The notes under the pieces were generated by a model. It did not search any database and had not been told where the DNA came from. It saw only the letters and a list, made by a program, of their open reading frames with translations. Below, piece by piece: positions 54,967 through 64,000 of a stretch of DNA of 64,000 nt. The stretch comes from Porphyra umbilicalis. Taxonomy: Eukaryota; Rhodophyta; Bangiophyceae; Bangiales; Bangiaceae. The DNA is taken from the NCBI GenBank assembly GCA_002049455.2, contig KV918994.1:60866-124865 (forward strand), in the 5' to 3' direction. Positions within the stretch are counted from its first letter, which is position 1; each line of letters opens with the position of its first letter. The translations under genes and the position numbers were made by a program.

Positions 54967-56819
54967 ATCTTGAAGAAATCTTCCGGAATTCTGTCAGCAA
55001 GTACAGCTTCACCGGTGCATAGCAGGAAGTACATCTAGTCAACTGCTTTGTATGAACCGGAATGCTTGTGGATGTCGCGAAGTGATCTTGCTTGGCTGAG
55101 GGGAATCGTCTTCCGTCCCGTCTTCATCTCGCGCCCAATGCACTCACGGACAGCCTTAGGGATGATGCACGGCTGGTCGTCATCCAGCTTCTCGTTCTCA
55201 CCGGAAAAGAGCCCCCACAAGCTCGGAACGACGTTGAGCAAAAAAAGATGCATCGTGTCGTACGGCAGCAGGTCCGGGCCGATGTCCCAAAGATACTTGA
55301 GCGAAGGATAGCGAGCCTTGTCTTCAGGACTGGGGCATATGAAGAGCGAATATCCTTTGAAGCCCTCCTTCTGTGCAAGAGCCCTTATAGCTGTCTTGCT
55401 CCCGCCTGCTCTGCGCGCATCCTCGACCGTGGCGACGCTTGCAGAGACACTGGCCGCAGTGCGTCGCGGTGTAGATTCGCCTCGGACATCGAAGCGTGGG
55501 TGCTTAGATGGAGGTGGGTCGGCTGGTGCGTACGGGGGGTAGTAGTATCGTCGCTTGTGCCAAACTCCGGCGAAGTCCCGAAATCTGCCAGGGTGCTCGC
55601 CATTCCCCCCGATTGCGTTCAAGAGCTTGTCCCCTGCCGGCATGTCTGTCGTGAACTGGAGCACAAAGGCTTGCAAAACTTGCGGCTCGGAGAAGCCCGC
55701 GACGGTCACACCGCTGACGCCAGCGGCCAGAATGTCGAGCTCTTCCGCGATAGGGTGCAGGAATGACTCCAAGTCAACAGGTTGTCCCGGTCCGGGGGTG
55801 ATTCCGACGATAATTTGCGAAACGACTTGAACCCTCGAGCTTGGATCGGCGCTGAGGATTGTGATAATTATCGGCCATCCTTCGAAACCGCGCTGCCTCC
55901 AAGCTTGAAAACCGTCCGTAGAAATACTCAGAGCGACGCACGTGTTCGTGGAAATGTAGCCCAGCTCCACCAGTTTGCGAAAGATGGCGCCGCTGAACCA
56001 GTCTCGGATGTCTTCGACAGGGCTGATACCGGCGGCTTCCCGTGCTTCTTTCATGGCGTTGACCATGCCTGTCCCAATATCGGGGTCGGCTAGCATCATT
56101 CTGAGCCAGGGGAGCAGAGGCCAGTAAGTCGCTTGCTTGTGGGGCTTGCCGTCGCTTCGGTAACGTGGAGCCTTACACATATCGCACTCCGTTAGATTTG
56201 GTCTGCCAGCGGTGAATGCGACACAGCCAGCGCTGCAGCAGTCGACCTTTCTATCGTAGAGGTCGACACTTGCCGCCACCATTTTATTTAAGAGGTGAGA
56301 CGTGCGGCATGTGCCGGCAGCACGGCGCTGCCGCAGGTAGTCATCTGTCGCCTCTCGGGAAAGGCAGTGCTGCACGATGAAGTTGTAGGCCACATAATCG
56401 TCTACATTGTCTTTAAAGACGGACGCAGGGATGCAAACGCCGTTGGGACGCAACTTGTGAGGCTGGGAGTCTGGCGCTGGCGCGCTCAGGGCCTCTCTGC
56501 TGCTCCCAGTGGCGTCGTCCGCCCCGCCCGCACCCCCGTCGCCATCACCTTCGCCGCCTTGCCCGGTCGCTCCTGTCGCAGCCACCAGTGTCGGGACCGC
56601 ACGGGCGGCCACTGCAGTATTCCTGGGCGCTGTGCTGGAAGCCGCCGGCATCTCAGCCGCCGCCGGCTGTTGACGAGAGGGACGTCCGCTCCGTGACCGC
56701 CTGTGATGGAACCAGGTCCTGCGGGGTAGCCAGGAGGAGTTACCCGGCACCCCGCCACTGCACAGGGGGCAGCTACATTCCCGAAGACCCTGGTTGTCGG
56801 CGAGGGGGGGGCGTTGCAT
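54967..56819 (-). pseudogene. Outer CACTA (Tnp2-type) transposase, 5' part
   Basis: The start ATG at 56819 precedes a Cys/His N-terminal motif (CSCPLCSGG then LPRRTWFHH). The Tnp2 core follows: HLLNKMVAASVDLYDRKVDC, LTECDMCKAPRYRSDGKPHK, YWPLLPWLRMMLADPD, VALSISTDGFQAWRQRGFEG, WPIIITILSADPSSR, IIVGITPGPGQPVDLESFLH, PIAEELDILAAGVSGV, then YLWDIGPDLLPYDTMHLFLL. At 55035-55037 a TAG stands in SYKAVD-stop-MYFLL, where the family has Trp, so it is most simply TGG to TAG. The frame then continues (CTGEAVLADRIPEDFFK) to the insertion point at 54967. The 3' part is at 43613-44614. A TATA-like element lies upstream at about 56968-56976. Confidence 0.85.
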
Positions 56820-56967
56820 GAGATGTGAGGCTCGAGGAAGCTGGTGATAAAGTGGGCGGGGGGGGGGAGATGGTGTGGTGGTGGGGGGTGGACTAAAAGG
56901 CAGTAGGGGAGTGCGCGCTGGTGGCTGTTGTGAGTAGCATGATGACCTGAGCCCGTGCTGGGTGGAA

Positions 56968-56976
56968 ATATATAGG
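56968..56976 (-). promoter_or_regulatory. TATA-like element of the outer transposase
   Basis: The minus strand reads TATATATTT about 150 bases upstream of the ATG at 56819, inside otherwise GC-rich DNA. Inferred from position. Confidence 0.35.
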
Positions 56977-57077
56977 CTCTGGCGGAGGGGTGACGCGCAA
57001 ACGGAGCACCATCCAGGCCGGTGCAAGCCAGGTGCGCGGAAAAGTATGGCAAGGCAGCCTTGGTTATGGAGCTCCAT

Positions 57078-58680
57078 GGCTCCTGATTGGAAGCTTTCAG
57101 ATGACTAGGGAGGCTTCCAGAATCATCAAGAAGCGAACTGTCCAAGGCCAATCAGAATGCTTCCTGGATCCGCACCGCGCCCCGGAACTGTCAGGAACCT
57201 TTGATCCGCCGCTGGCCTCCTCCACATTGGTGTTCCTGGGTGGGGGATGCCCGATATCGCGTTTGGATCGCGGTTCTGTTCCCATAGGGTTGGTTCGTAG
57301 GGTGCATCATGAAAAAGAGGTGTGCGGCCATGCTGGGGTGTAGATGTCGTATACCGAGCGGCACAACTGCCAGCATAGTTCTATCAAGGTTTCAACCACA
57401 GCGTTGTTGTTAACCATTGCGGACCTTCTTTGGCATTCAGGTCCAGGCCTCCTTCAGCTGTTCACAGCTCACAGAACGCGGCAGGCCGGCAATCGACGTG
57501 GCCGCCAATGGGCCACCCTCGAGGCAAACTGTAGAAAAAATACCAAAGCGTGTCGCTCTGGCAACGACGTCCCGGGGTCGTCCGTGAATGCCACGCCACC
57601 GTCCCCAACGCCCTGTCCACGAGTCCGTCCCTGCCGGGCTTCTCCTCCTCTCCGGAAAGTGCTACTTTCATGCGCAATCTGCTCCTGTAAGTGCAGTGCC
57701 CATCTAATAGACAGCAGTATCAAGTGGTAGTTGGGAAGTGGTAATCGGACCGTGTGGCCAAGAAGGCGTGTCCTTGCACTACAGTCACGAGAGAGGGTTC
57801 GAAAGGGATTCGTTGGGCCGATCCACAAGGATCCCCAACGAAACGAAGACCCCAACAAAAGCCCAACAAACCCCAACCTTATTTAGAATCGTTGCGCCCC
57901 GCCCCGTAACAAAATGCCAACCAGAATTGCGCTCGTTGGGAAACAATAGAACAGCTCACGATGGGTACGTTGCCCATTAGTGTGCACATGCGTCTGTAAT
58001 CTGTCGCGCGGGGACCATGGGGCCGTCACCTGCCGCGGTGCGTGTTTCCGCCGTCCAAGCTCCGCCTGGACGTTGGCCAGCGCGTTGCGGCAGCAAGGAA
58101 GGGTCACCCTTCCGTGCTGCCACACGGTGTGGCCAGCACGCCACGGCAGCAATGCAAGACGAGTCGTTGCTACGGCGGCATGGAATGGTGACGCCCCAAC
58201 CGCGGCTCGCGCGCCGATCTGGTCGGGCACCCCGCCAACGTACGCCGCCGCTGATACCCCAGCAGCACCGCAAGTGAGCGCACCAGGCGGGCCGTGCGCT
58301 GCCCCTGTGGGCCTGGCGCATTGACAGCACTCAGAGCTACCAAGGAGGACTCGCGCGGGGCGCGCCGCGCCTCCGTGGCGCCCCGGCCAAGTCTGAGGAC
58401 GCCCACAGAGGGGCCCCCTTGTTTGGCGCCTCCTCTGCAAACGCCAGCTGGCGTCTCACAGACGGGCCTCGCTGCCGCCTTGCAGTTGGTGCGTGCCGCC
58501 GCCGGCGTCACGCGGGCCAGACGCCCCGCTCGCGGCGGCCACGCCGGCGGTCAGAGGCGCCGCCGACGTGCCCGCCGCCGACCTCTTGTTGCGACCGTGT
58601 GGCCGCCGCTACGCCTACGCCCCAGGCGTCGTCGAGCCGCCCAGCCGATCGCGACGCCACACCACCCGACGAAGGGAACG
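57078..58680. other. Right end of the outer element and intergenic DNA; no gene
   Basis: To about 57951 this is the right subterminal part of the outer CACTA element (CCAACGA/CCAACAAA motifs at 57810-57945). Beyond it only short unconvincing frames occur up to the next gene. Confidence 0.4.
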
Positions 58681-60423
58681 ATGGCGCTCCGGCCGCGCCG
58701 CCGACGGCCCGTGGTGGTGGCCGCCGCCGCTGCTGCCGCGGCGGCGGCGACCACCATTGCCGTCGCAGCCACGGGCGTGGCCGCCGACTGCGTCGCTGTG
58801 CTGAACGTGACGAGCTTCTACCCACTGATGAGACTCAAGGTGGTACGTTACGCCGGGTGCCGCCCGTCCCCGCCCCGCCCCGCGCCGGCGTGACGGCGTG
58901 AGCGCAGCCGCCCCGCACAGCCGCGCCTGATGGTCGCCGACACTGACGCCGAGGCGGGGCTTCTCCCCGTACTGCGGGCGCCGCTGCACGTGCGTTTGCC
59001 CAACCCCCCCCCCCCCCCCCCCCAACAGATCACGACCGGGGACGGCGTCGCCATTGCTCGTCAGAACGTCGAATTCTCCCGCTTCTCCTCCCCCATCCGC
59101 GTCGTCGGCGGCTCCCAAGTGCAGTTGACGGTGCGGGTGGACCCCGCGTGCGCCGCCACCGCCGGTCAGGCGTCGTCTCTCGCCGGCATTGCCGCCGCCG
59201 TCTATGTGCGGCGGCGCGACGGCTCCACGCGGGCGCTGCTGTCGGACAGCTCGTGGGGGTGGCGCGACGGGGACGTGGCCCGCCTCTCCCCGTCGCCGCT
59301 GTGGGGCGGACAGCCGCTCGCCCAGGAGTTCCCGCCGCGCGGCGCCGCGTGGCTCACGCACCTCCACCCGCCGTCGGCAACGTCGTTTTGGACGAGCCTC
59401 GTCAAGATTTTGCCCGCCGACGTGTGCGCCGACGCGGCGCCGGCGGCGGCCGTCGGCGCCGTCGGTGGCGCCGCCCAGGGCGGGGGCGGGACGGTGTGGG
59501 GCACGCCCCAGCTCGTGGCAACGGCCCTCCTCGGTGTGCTGACGGCGCTCATGGCCGCCCTGACGGGCGCGCTGCAGGTGGCGCTCCGTCGCACGCGGCG
59601 GCGCCTCGCGCCGGGCGGCGGCGGGCCCGACGGGCGGCTGGGCAGCGTCGACGCCCCCACGTCGGCCGCCGCGTCGGGCGACGCGGGGGACGGCGGCGCA
59701 CCGCCGCCGCCGCCGCCGTCGCGACGATCGACGGGGGGCGGCGGGGGCGACCGGCCCCGCCGCTCGTCGGCCGCCGTCGACGGGTCGGCGGCGGGGGGGG
59801 GGGGGGCCGCCCCAGCCCTGCTGGGCGCCACGCGGCAGCGACGCCAGCGCCGCGTCGGGCGACGGCCCCTCCCCGCGCTCGTCGGCGGCCGCGCCGCCGT
59901 CGTGGGGGGGAGCGGCAGCTGCTGTTGCGGGCCGTCGGGGGTGGCGTCGACGCGGCCGCGGGCGGCGGGTGGCACGCGGCGGCGGCGGCGGCGGTGCCCC
60001 GCCACGCGGCGCCGCCGCGCGCAGACGGCGGCGGCGCTGCCGCGGCGGCGGCGGCGGCAGTGGCAGCGGCCGCGCCGCCAGCGCCGCCGGCCCCGGCGCC
60101 CGCGGCGGCGGCCGCCGCCGCTGACCCCACTCGCTTTGGCCCCCTGTACGACCTCCCCCCTCCCCCCCCGACGACGGCGCCGCCGCCCCCACCGGGTGGG
60201 GCCTCGGCTCGACCATCTCGTCTGGCGGCCGCGCGTCCCTCCCCGGCGAGCGGCCGGTCGACCGCGACGACTCGGGCGGCGACAAGTGCGGCGGTGGCGG
60301 CGGGGAGAGCCTCGCGTCGGCCATCCGCGCGGGCTTTCCAGAGCCCCCGTCCATGCCGTCGGTGCTCATGTCGCCGGCGCCAGCGTCGTGGGCGTCGGCA
60401 GGCGGGCAGCCAAGAGCAACGTG
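58681..60423 (+). CDS. Signal-peptide, single-pass membrane protein (novel family, member B)
   Basis: Exon 1 (58681-58842) encodes MALRPRRRRPVVVAAAAAAA and a signal-peptide end VAADC, then VLNVTSFYP with an N-glycosylation site. The intron starts GTACGT and ends AACAG after a C run. Exon 2 from 59029 keeps phase: IRVVGGSQVQLTVRVDP, AAVYVRRRDGSTRALLSDSS, WGWRDGD, RGAAWLTH, ILPADVCAD, then a transmembrane helix at residues about 215-238 (LVATALLGVLTALMAALTGA) and LRRTRRRL. A long Ala/Gly/Pro-rich cytoplasmic tail follows. After frame changes at G and C runs (59793-59806 and near 60150-60200) the most natural end is WGLGSTISSGGRASLPGERP through SLASAIRAGFPEPPSMP to TGA at 60421-60423. Layout, motifs and intron position match member A at 38.6-39.8 kb. 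Function unknown. Confidence 0.65.
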
Positions 60424-60987
60424 AGGGCGGCGGCGGCCGGGGGGGAGGGAGGGGGGGCGGGCGCCGCGTTGCGCCGCGGTCGTCTGGCCGAGACCAGGCG
60501 GGTGCCAGAGCCGGGTGGGCGCCCCACCGTGCCGGGCGGTCTGTCGCGGGCGTCGAGGCCGTGTCGACCGTGGGCGGGGGCGACCCGAAAACGGGTCCCC
60601 GCTGCGCCCATTTGCTGCCACGGCGGGCCGCCGCCGAGACACGGCTGTGCGGCCATGACGCAACAAGGCCATTGCCGCCCTCCACAGCAGCGGACGCGGG
60701 CGCGGGCAAGAGCGAAAAATAAAACCGTTTAAAAAAACAAGGTGTCACCCGCCGTCGACAAAGGAAAAAGAAAACAAACTAGGAGTAAACAACTCGAGCG
60801 ACAAGCATAGCAAAAAAAATACACAAGAGGCACGCAAACCTAAAGATAACAAAAGGAGTAGTAAAAAAAAAAAAGCGAAGCAGCGAGTGCGAGTGCCGCC
60901 CGCACCACCCCCCGTACCGGCCGGGTGGCACACACGGGAAAGCGCACACCGCGCGCCGCGCCGCCGCCCCCGGGGCCCCACCCCCGC
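60424..60987. other. Intergenic region between convergent genes
   Basis: GC-rich then A-rich (60700-60880 has many A runs, plausible 3' untranslated or polyadenylation sequence for one or both convergent genes). No coding evidence. Confidence 0.4.
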
Positions 60988-63900
60988 CTAGTCGCTCTTC
61001 TCCTCCGCCGCGGCCGCGTCGCGCGCAATCTCCTCCTTGGAGCGGGGCTTGAGCGTCGGCACGTCTGGGCGCTTGGCCTTGGGCTTGGGGTCCGCCGACG
61101 AGAGCGCGGCGGCGCCAAAGATGAAGAACCCCCCCGCAATGGCGTCGGGCCCAAAGCCCTCCCCGAGCGTCAGCGCCGACAGGGCGGCCGCAAACAGCGG
61201 CTGCGACGCGAAAATGACGGCCGCGTCGCTCGGCTTGACCGCCGCCTGCCCCCGCGCCTGCAGGTACCCGCTGAGCGCCGACACAAAGAGGCCCGTCCAC
61301 ACGACGACGGCAATGTTGACGGCAACCTCGCCGGCGAGCCACTCGGACCCGAGAAAGCCGACGACGGCACGATGCGGCCGCCCGGGGCGTAGCTCGCCGC
61401 CATCTCCTCGGGGGGCGTCAGGTAGGCGGCAGAGGCCACCCACGCGAGCGACAGCGCCGCCTGCGCAAACACCTTGGTGCGACAAGCGGCGGCACGTGCA
61501 TGCGGCGGCTAAACTGGGACAGCCGCAGGATGTAGATGGAGAAAAAGACGGCCGATAGCACCTCGAGGCCGTCCCCATTGAGCGTCGACAGCACCTCCAC
61601 ATTGTCGAGCGACAGGAGCGCCACGCCGGCGAGCGCAATCGCCGACGACGCCCAGTTGCAACCCGACACGGCCTGCAGGCCGGTCGAAAAGGCAAGCACC
61701 GGCACAATGACCGTTTGGAGTTGGTTGAGGGAAGGCCGCCTGCGACGCCGACGTCACGTCCGAGGCCGAGCACCTGCGTCACGTTGGCGAGGAACACCCA
61801 CGTGCCGAGCTCAATGCCCGCCGCACAAACGACCAGCGGGGGCTCGGCGGGCGGCGGGGGGACGGCCAGGGCCTTTTCCGCCGCCGCCGCCACGTCGAGG
61901 ATTTCCTCCCCGCCCTCAGCGTCCTGGCTTCCGCGCCGAGCTCGTCTTGGACGCCTTGGCGTTGGACGCGTGCCCGTCGGTCAGCGCCTTGACCTCCCGC
62001 TCCTCCTGCCAGCTCTTGAATTCGCCCCACAGGGACGGCCACAAACACCGCCGACGACAGCAGCAGGCGCTCCGCGTTGAACAGCTTCGGGCGACGGCGC
62101 GTGCTCCTGCGCATACAAGACGCGAACGAGGGGCGAAAAGGAACCCCACAGGCCGGCCACGGCAAAGAGGAGGATCTTGCCGGGCACCTTGACGGCGCCC
62201 AGCCCAAAGTCGAGCGACACGGTGCCACTGTTGGCGAGCGCCATGGCCGACGCCATCTCGGCCGCCCGCCGCTGGGTGCGGGCGGCAATGGCCGCCGCCC
62301 GCTGCGCGGGGGTCCGCGACGGCGGCCGCTTGACGGCCGCCTTGCGGTTGGCGGCGGCGGCAGCGGCAGCGGCGGCGCGTGCCGCCTCTGCGTCGGCGGC
62401 GGCTCGCACCTCGCGCGCCTCGTCGTCTTCAGCGGCGAGGCGCTGCGTCTGAGAGCTAATGCGCTCCTGCATCGCCTCCTCGGCTCGCACGCGGGCGGCT
62501 TCGGCCGCCTTCTCTTCGGCCGTGGGGGGGCTCGTCGGCCTTGACGGTCGACGGCGTCGCGTCGACCACCTCGGCGTCGCGCGTCGGCGACGCGTCGCGG
62601 TCGACGGTGGGGGCATCCGCGTCGGGGGCGTCGGGGCGACCCGCCGTCGCCGCCGACGCTGCGCGTTTGGCGTCGGCCGCCTCGGCGCGGAGGCGTTGCA
62701 TCGACGCGTCGAGCGCGGCGCGGCGCTCCTCATCGGTCGGCACCCGATCGGCGGCGGCCGCCTGGGCGGCTTCGGCCTCGGCCCGCTCTGCCGCTGCCTC
62801 TTTGGCAGCGGCGCGCTCGGCAGCCGCCGCCTCGTCCCGCGCCCGCCGGTCGGCGGCTTGGCGCGCCGCCTCTTTGGCAATCGCCGACCGGCGGCGCTCC
62901 ATCTCGGCGGCCGCCTCCTCCCGCGCGACACGGTCCGCGTCGGCCTTGCGCGTCGCTTCGGCGGCGGCGGCCGCCTCGGCCGCCACCCGCCGCTCGGCGC
63001 GGTCGGCCGCCTCGGCGACGCGCGCCTCCTCCGCCGCCTTTTCCGCCGCCTCGGCCGCGTCTGCCTCCCGCTTGGCCGTCGCCGCGCGGGACGAGAGGCG
63101 CCCCCGCTTGGGCCGCCGCCGCGCGGTCGGCTTCCGCCTCCTCGGCGGCGGCGCGCTTGGCTTCCGCCTCCTCGGCGGTCAGGCGCTCCGCTTCCGCCTC
63201 GTCGGCGGCTTGGCGTTCGGCGAGTGCCGCCTCCTCGGCGGCCGACTCAGCCGCCGCGGCTTGCGCGTCGAGGCGGTCGGCTTCGGCTTTTTGGGCTTCC
63301 CACTGCTGCGCCGCGGCCGCGCGCTCGGCCGCGCGCTCCGCTTCTGCCTTTTCCGCCGCCTGCCGCTGCATGGTCGTCGCTTCCGCGGCGCGGCGGTAGG
63401 CCTCGGCAGCGACCGCCGCGATGCGCTCCTGCTCGGCGGCGAGGGCGGCGACGCGGTCCGACTCTGCCTTTTCGTCGGCGAGGCGCTGCGCTTCCGCGCG
63501 CTTGGCCTCGGCGCTCGCCGCGGCGGCGCGCTCCTGGTCGGCCTTTTCCGCGGCCGCGCGCTCCGCGGCGCGGGTTTCCGCTTGCGCCTTGTCGGCGGCG
63601 AGGCGCTCGGCTTCGGCCTTGCGGGCAGCGAGGCGCTCGGCTTCGGCGGCGGCAGCGACCTTGCGGTCAGCTTCGGCCTTGACGGCGGCTTGGCGCTCGG
63701 CGGCCGCCTCGGCCGCCTGCCGCCGCCGCTCCGTCTCGGCCTGCGCGACGGCGCGCTCCGATTCCGCAGCTTCCTGCTTTCGGCGCTCTGCGTCGGCGAC
63801 GCGGGCGGCTTGGCGCTCGGCTTCGGCGGCTTCGGCGGCCCGCCGCTCGGCCTTGGTGGCTTCGGCGGCGCGGCGGTAGGCTTCCCCGCCGCCTTGGAGA

Positions 63901-64000
63901 TGCGCTCTTGCTCATTCTTCATGGCCGACACGCGGTCCGTTTCGGCCGCGTCGGCGGTGGCGCGCTTGGCGTCGCGCCGCCGCCGCCGCCGACTTTTTTC
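60988..64000 (-). CDS. Long coiled-coil protein fused to an EamA-type transporter (5' end beyond window)
   Basis: Reading from the right edge, the minus strand encodes over 500 residues of Ala/Glu/Arg/Lys heptad-like sequence (AEAERLAARKAEAERLAADK, ERAAAEKADQERAAAASAEA, MERRRSAIAKEAARQAADRR), with the block EQERI...AAEAYRRAAEAT occurring twice about 160 residues apart. It leads without a stop into an EamA/DMT-type membrane domain: VPGKILLFAVAGLWGSFSPL, KLFNAERLLLSSAVFVAV, ELGTWVFLANVTQVLGL, VIVPVLAFSTGLQAVSG, IALAGVALLSLDNVEVLSTL, FFSIYILRLSQFSRR, QAALSLAWVASAAYL, VNIAVVVWTGLFVSALSGYL, FASQPLFAAALSALTLGEGF, GPDAIAGGFFIFGAAALSSA, then a charged tail and TAG. Single-base frame breaks occur at 63884-63887 (C run), 63101-63105 (C5), 62524-62530 (G7), 62089-62091 (G3), near 62030, 61920, 61765, 61733, 61475 and 61385. 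Each is repaired by a one-base change, so base-calling error in a real gene is likelier than decay. The substrate is unknown. Confidence 0.7.

Larger units (their letters stand above)
40845..57951 (-). mobile_element. Outer CACTA-type transposon, host of a nested insertion
   Basis: The left end opens CACTAAGATTCCCAACGA. The right end, read inward on the minus strand, is TTCTATTGTTTCCCAACGA. The two terminal 130-165 bp share further blocks in the same order (GCGCAACGATTC or similar, GTCTTCGT, CCCAACGAA, TCTCTCGTGAC), with many CCAACGA/CCAACAA motifs, typical subterminal repeats of CACTA elements. The right terminus has TAGAA where TAGTG would be expected, and no target duplication is visible, so the exact ends are tentative. 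Inside are the split Tnp2-type transposase (minus), a 38-residue-repeat frame and a hypothetical minus-strand gene. Without the 10.35-kb inner element it would be about 6.75 kb. Confidence 0.5.

Noticed and set aside
54970-55020. A short plus-strand frame across 54834-55022 as a gene
   Set aside because: It reads the TIR and the antisense of the outer transposase. No independent coding support.
59549-60748. Long minus-strand frames opposite the 58.7-60.4 kb gene, and the 471-codon minus frame through the 38.1-39.5 kb palindrome
   Set aside because: They are shadows of the GC-rich coding strand. The palindrome makes the same protein appear on both strands.
1-64000. CRISPR arrays, bacterial operons, rRNA genes
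   Set aside because: No regularly spaced short repeats with unique spacers, no Shine-Dalgarno-spaced gene clusters, and no rRNA-like blocks were found. Gene structure is eukaryotic.

Overview
The window is eukaryotic nuclear DNA, probably from a GC-rich protist. Several genes contain clear GT-AG introns, there are signal peptides and a low-complexity Ala/Gly/Pro style of coding, and the DNA is packed with eukaryotic DNA transposons. No operons, Shine-Dalgarno sites, rRNA, tRNA or CRISPR were seen. The taxon cannot be named from the sequence alone. Most introns whose ends I could place begin with GTACGT. Many frames break at G or C homopolymers, so some breaks may be base-calling errors rather than decay.

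Left part (1-27.3 kb): mostly transposon relics. At 4.4-8.2 kb lies a PIF/Harbinger-like set: a SAP plus SANT-like gene (+), a DDE transposase (-), and directly upstream of it in the same frame a JmjC demethylase-like domain. At 10.0-12.5 kb are a copia pol fragment (-) and a gag fragment (+) in opposite orientations. At 13.3-15.8 kb is a broken pogo-like transposase. Two hAT-type non-autonomous elements with exact 8-bp target duplications follow (16.7-18.2 kb). A six-exon Mutator-like transposase gene lies at 19.6-23.2 kb. At 26.0-27.3 kb a 1.37-kb element carries a 330-bp TA-flanked MITE.

Middle part (27.7-40.5 kb): mostly host-type genes. These are a short secreted protein (27.8 kb) with a truncated duplicate (30.8 kb), an intact 610-residue FG-GAP/ASPIC-UnbV protein (33.0-34.9 kb, -), and a signal-peptide/membrane protein gene (38.6-39.8 kb, -). 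Part of that last gene is repeated as a perfect 267-bp inverted repeat. Several small TIR elements and fold-back MITEs are interspersed.

Right part (40.8-58.0 kb): a nested transposon pair. An outer CACTA-type element has its transposase gene (-) split by a 10,352-bp element (44615-54966). The inner element has matching terminal inverted repeats and a 2-bp AT duplication. Removing it restores the outer reading frame exactly. The inner element carries an intact three-exon Plavaka-like transposase (1084 residues, -) and, divergently, a large accessory gene of unknown function (+). I regard this as the best candidate in the window for an undescribed mobile system.

End (58.0-64.0 kb): a second member of the signal-peptide/membrane family (58.7-60.4 kb, +), then a gene running off the right edge (-). 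That gene joins a very long Ala/Glu/Arg coiled coil to an EamA-type drug/metabolite transporter, with many single-base frame breaks at homopolymers.
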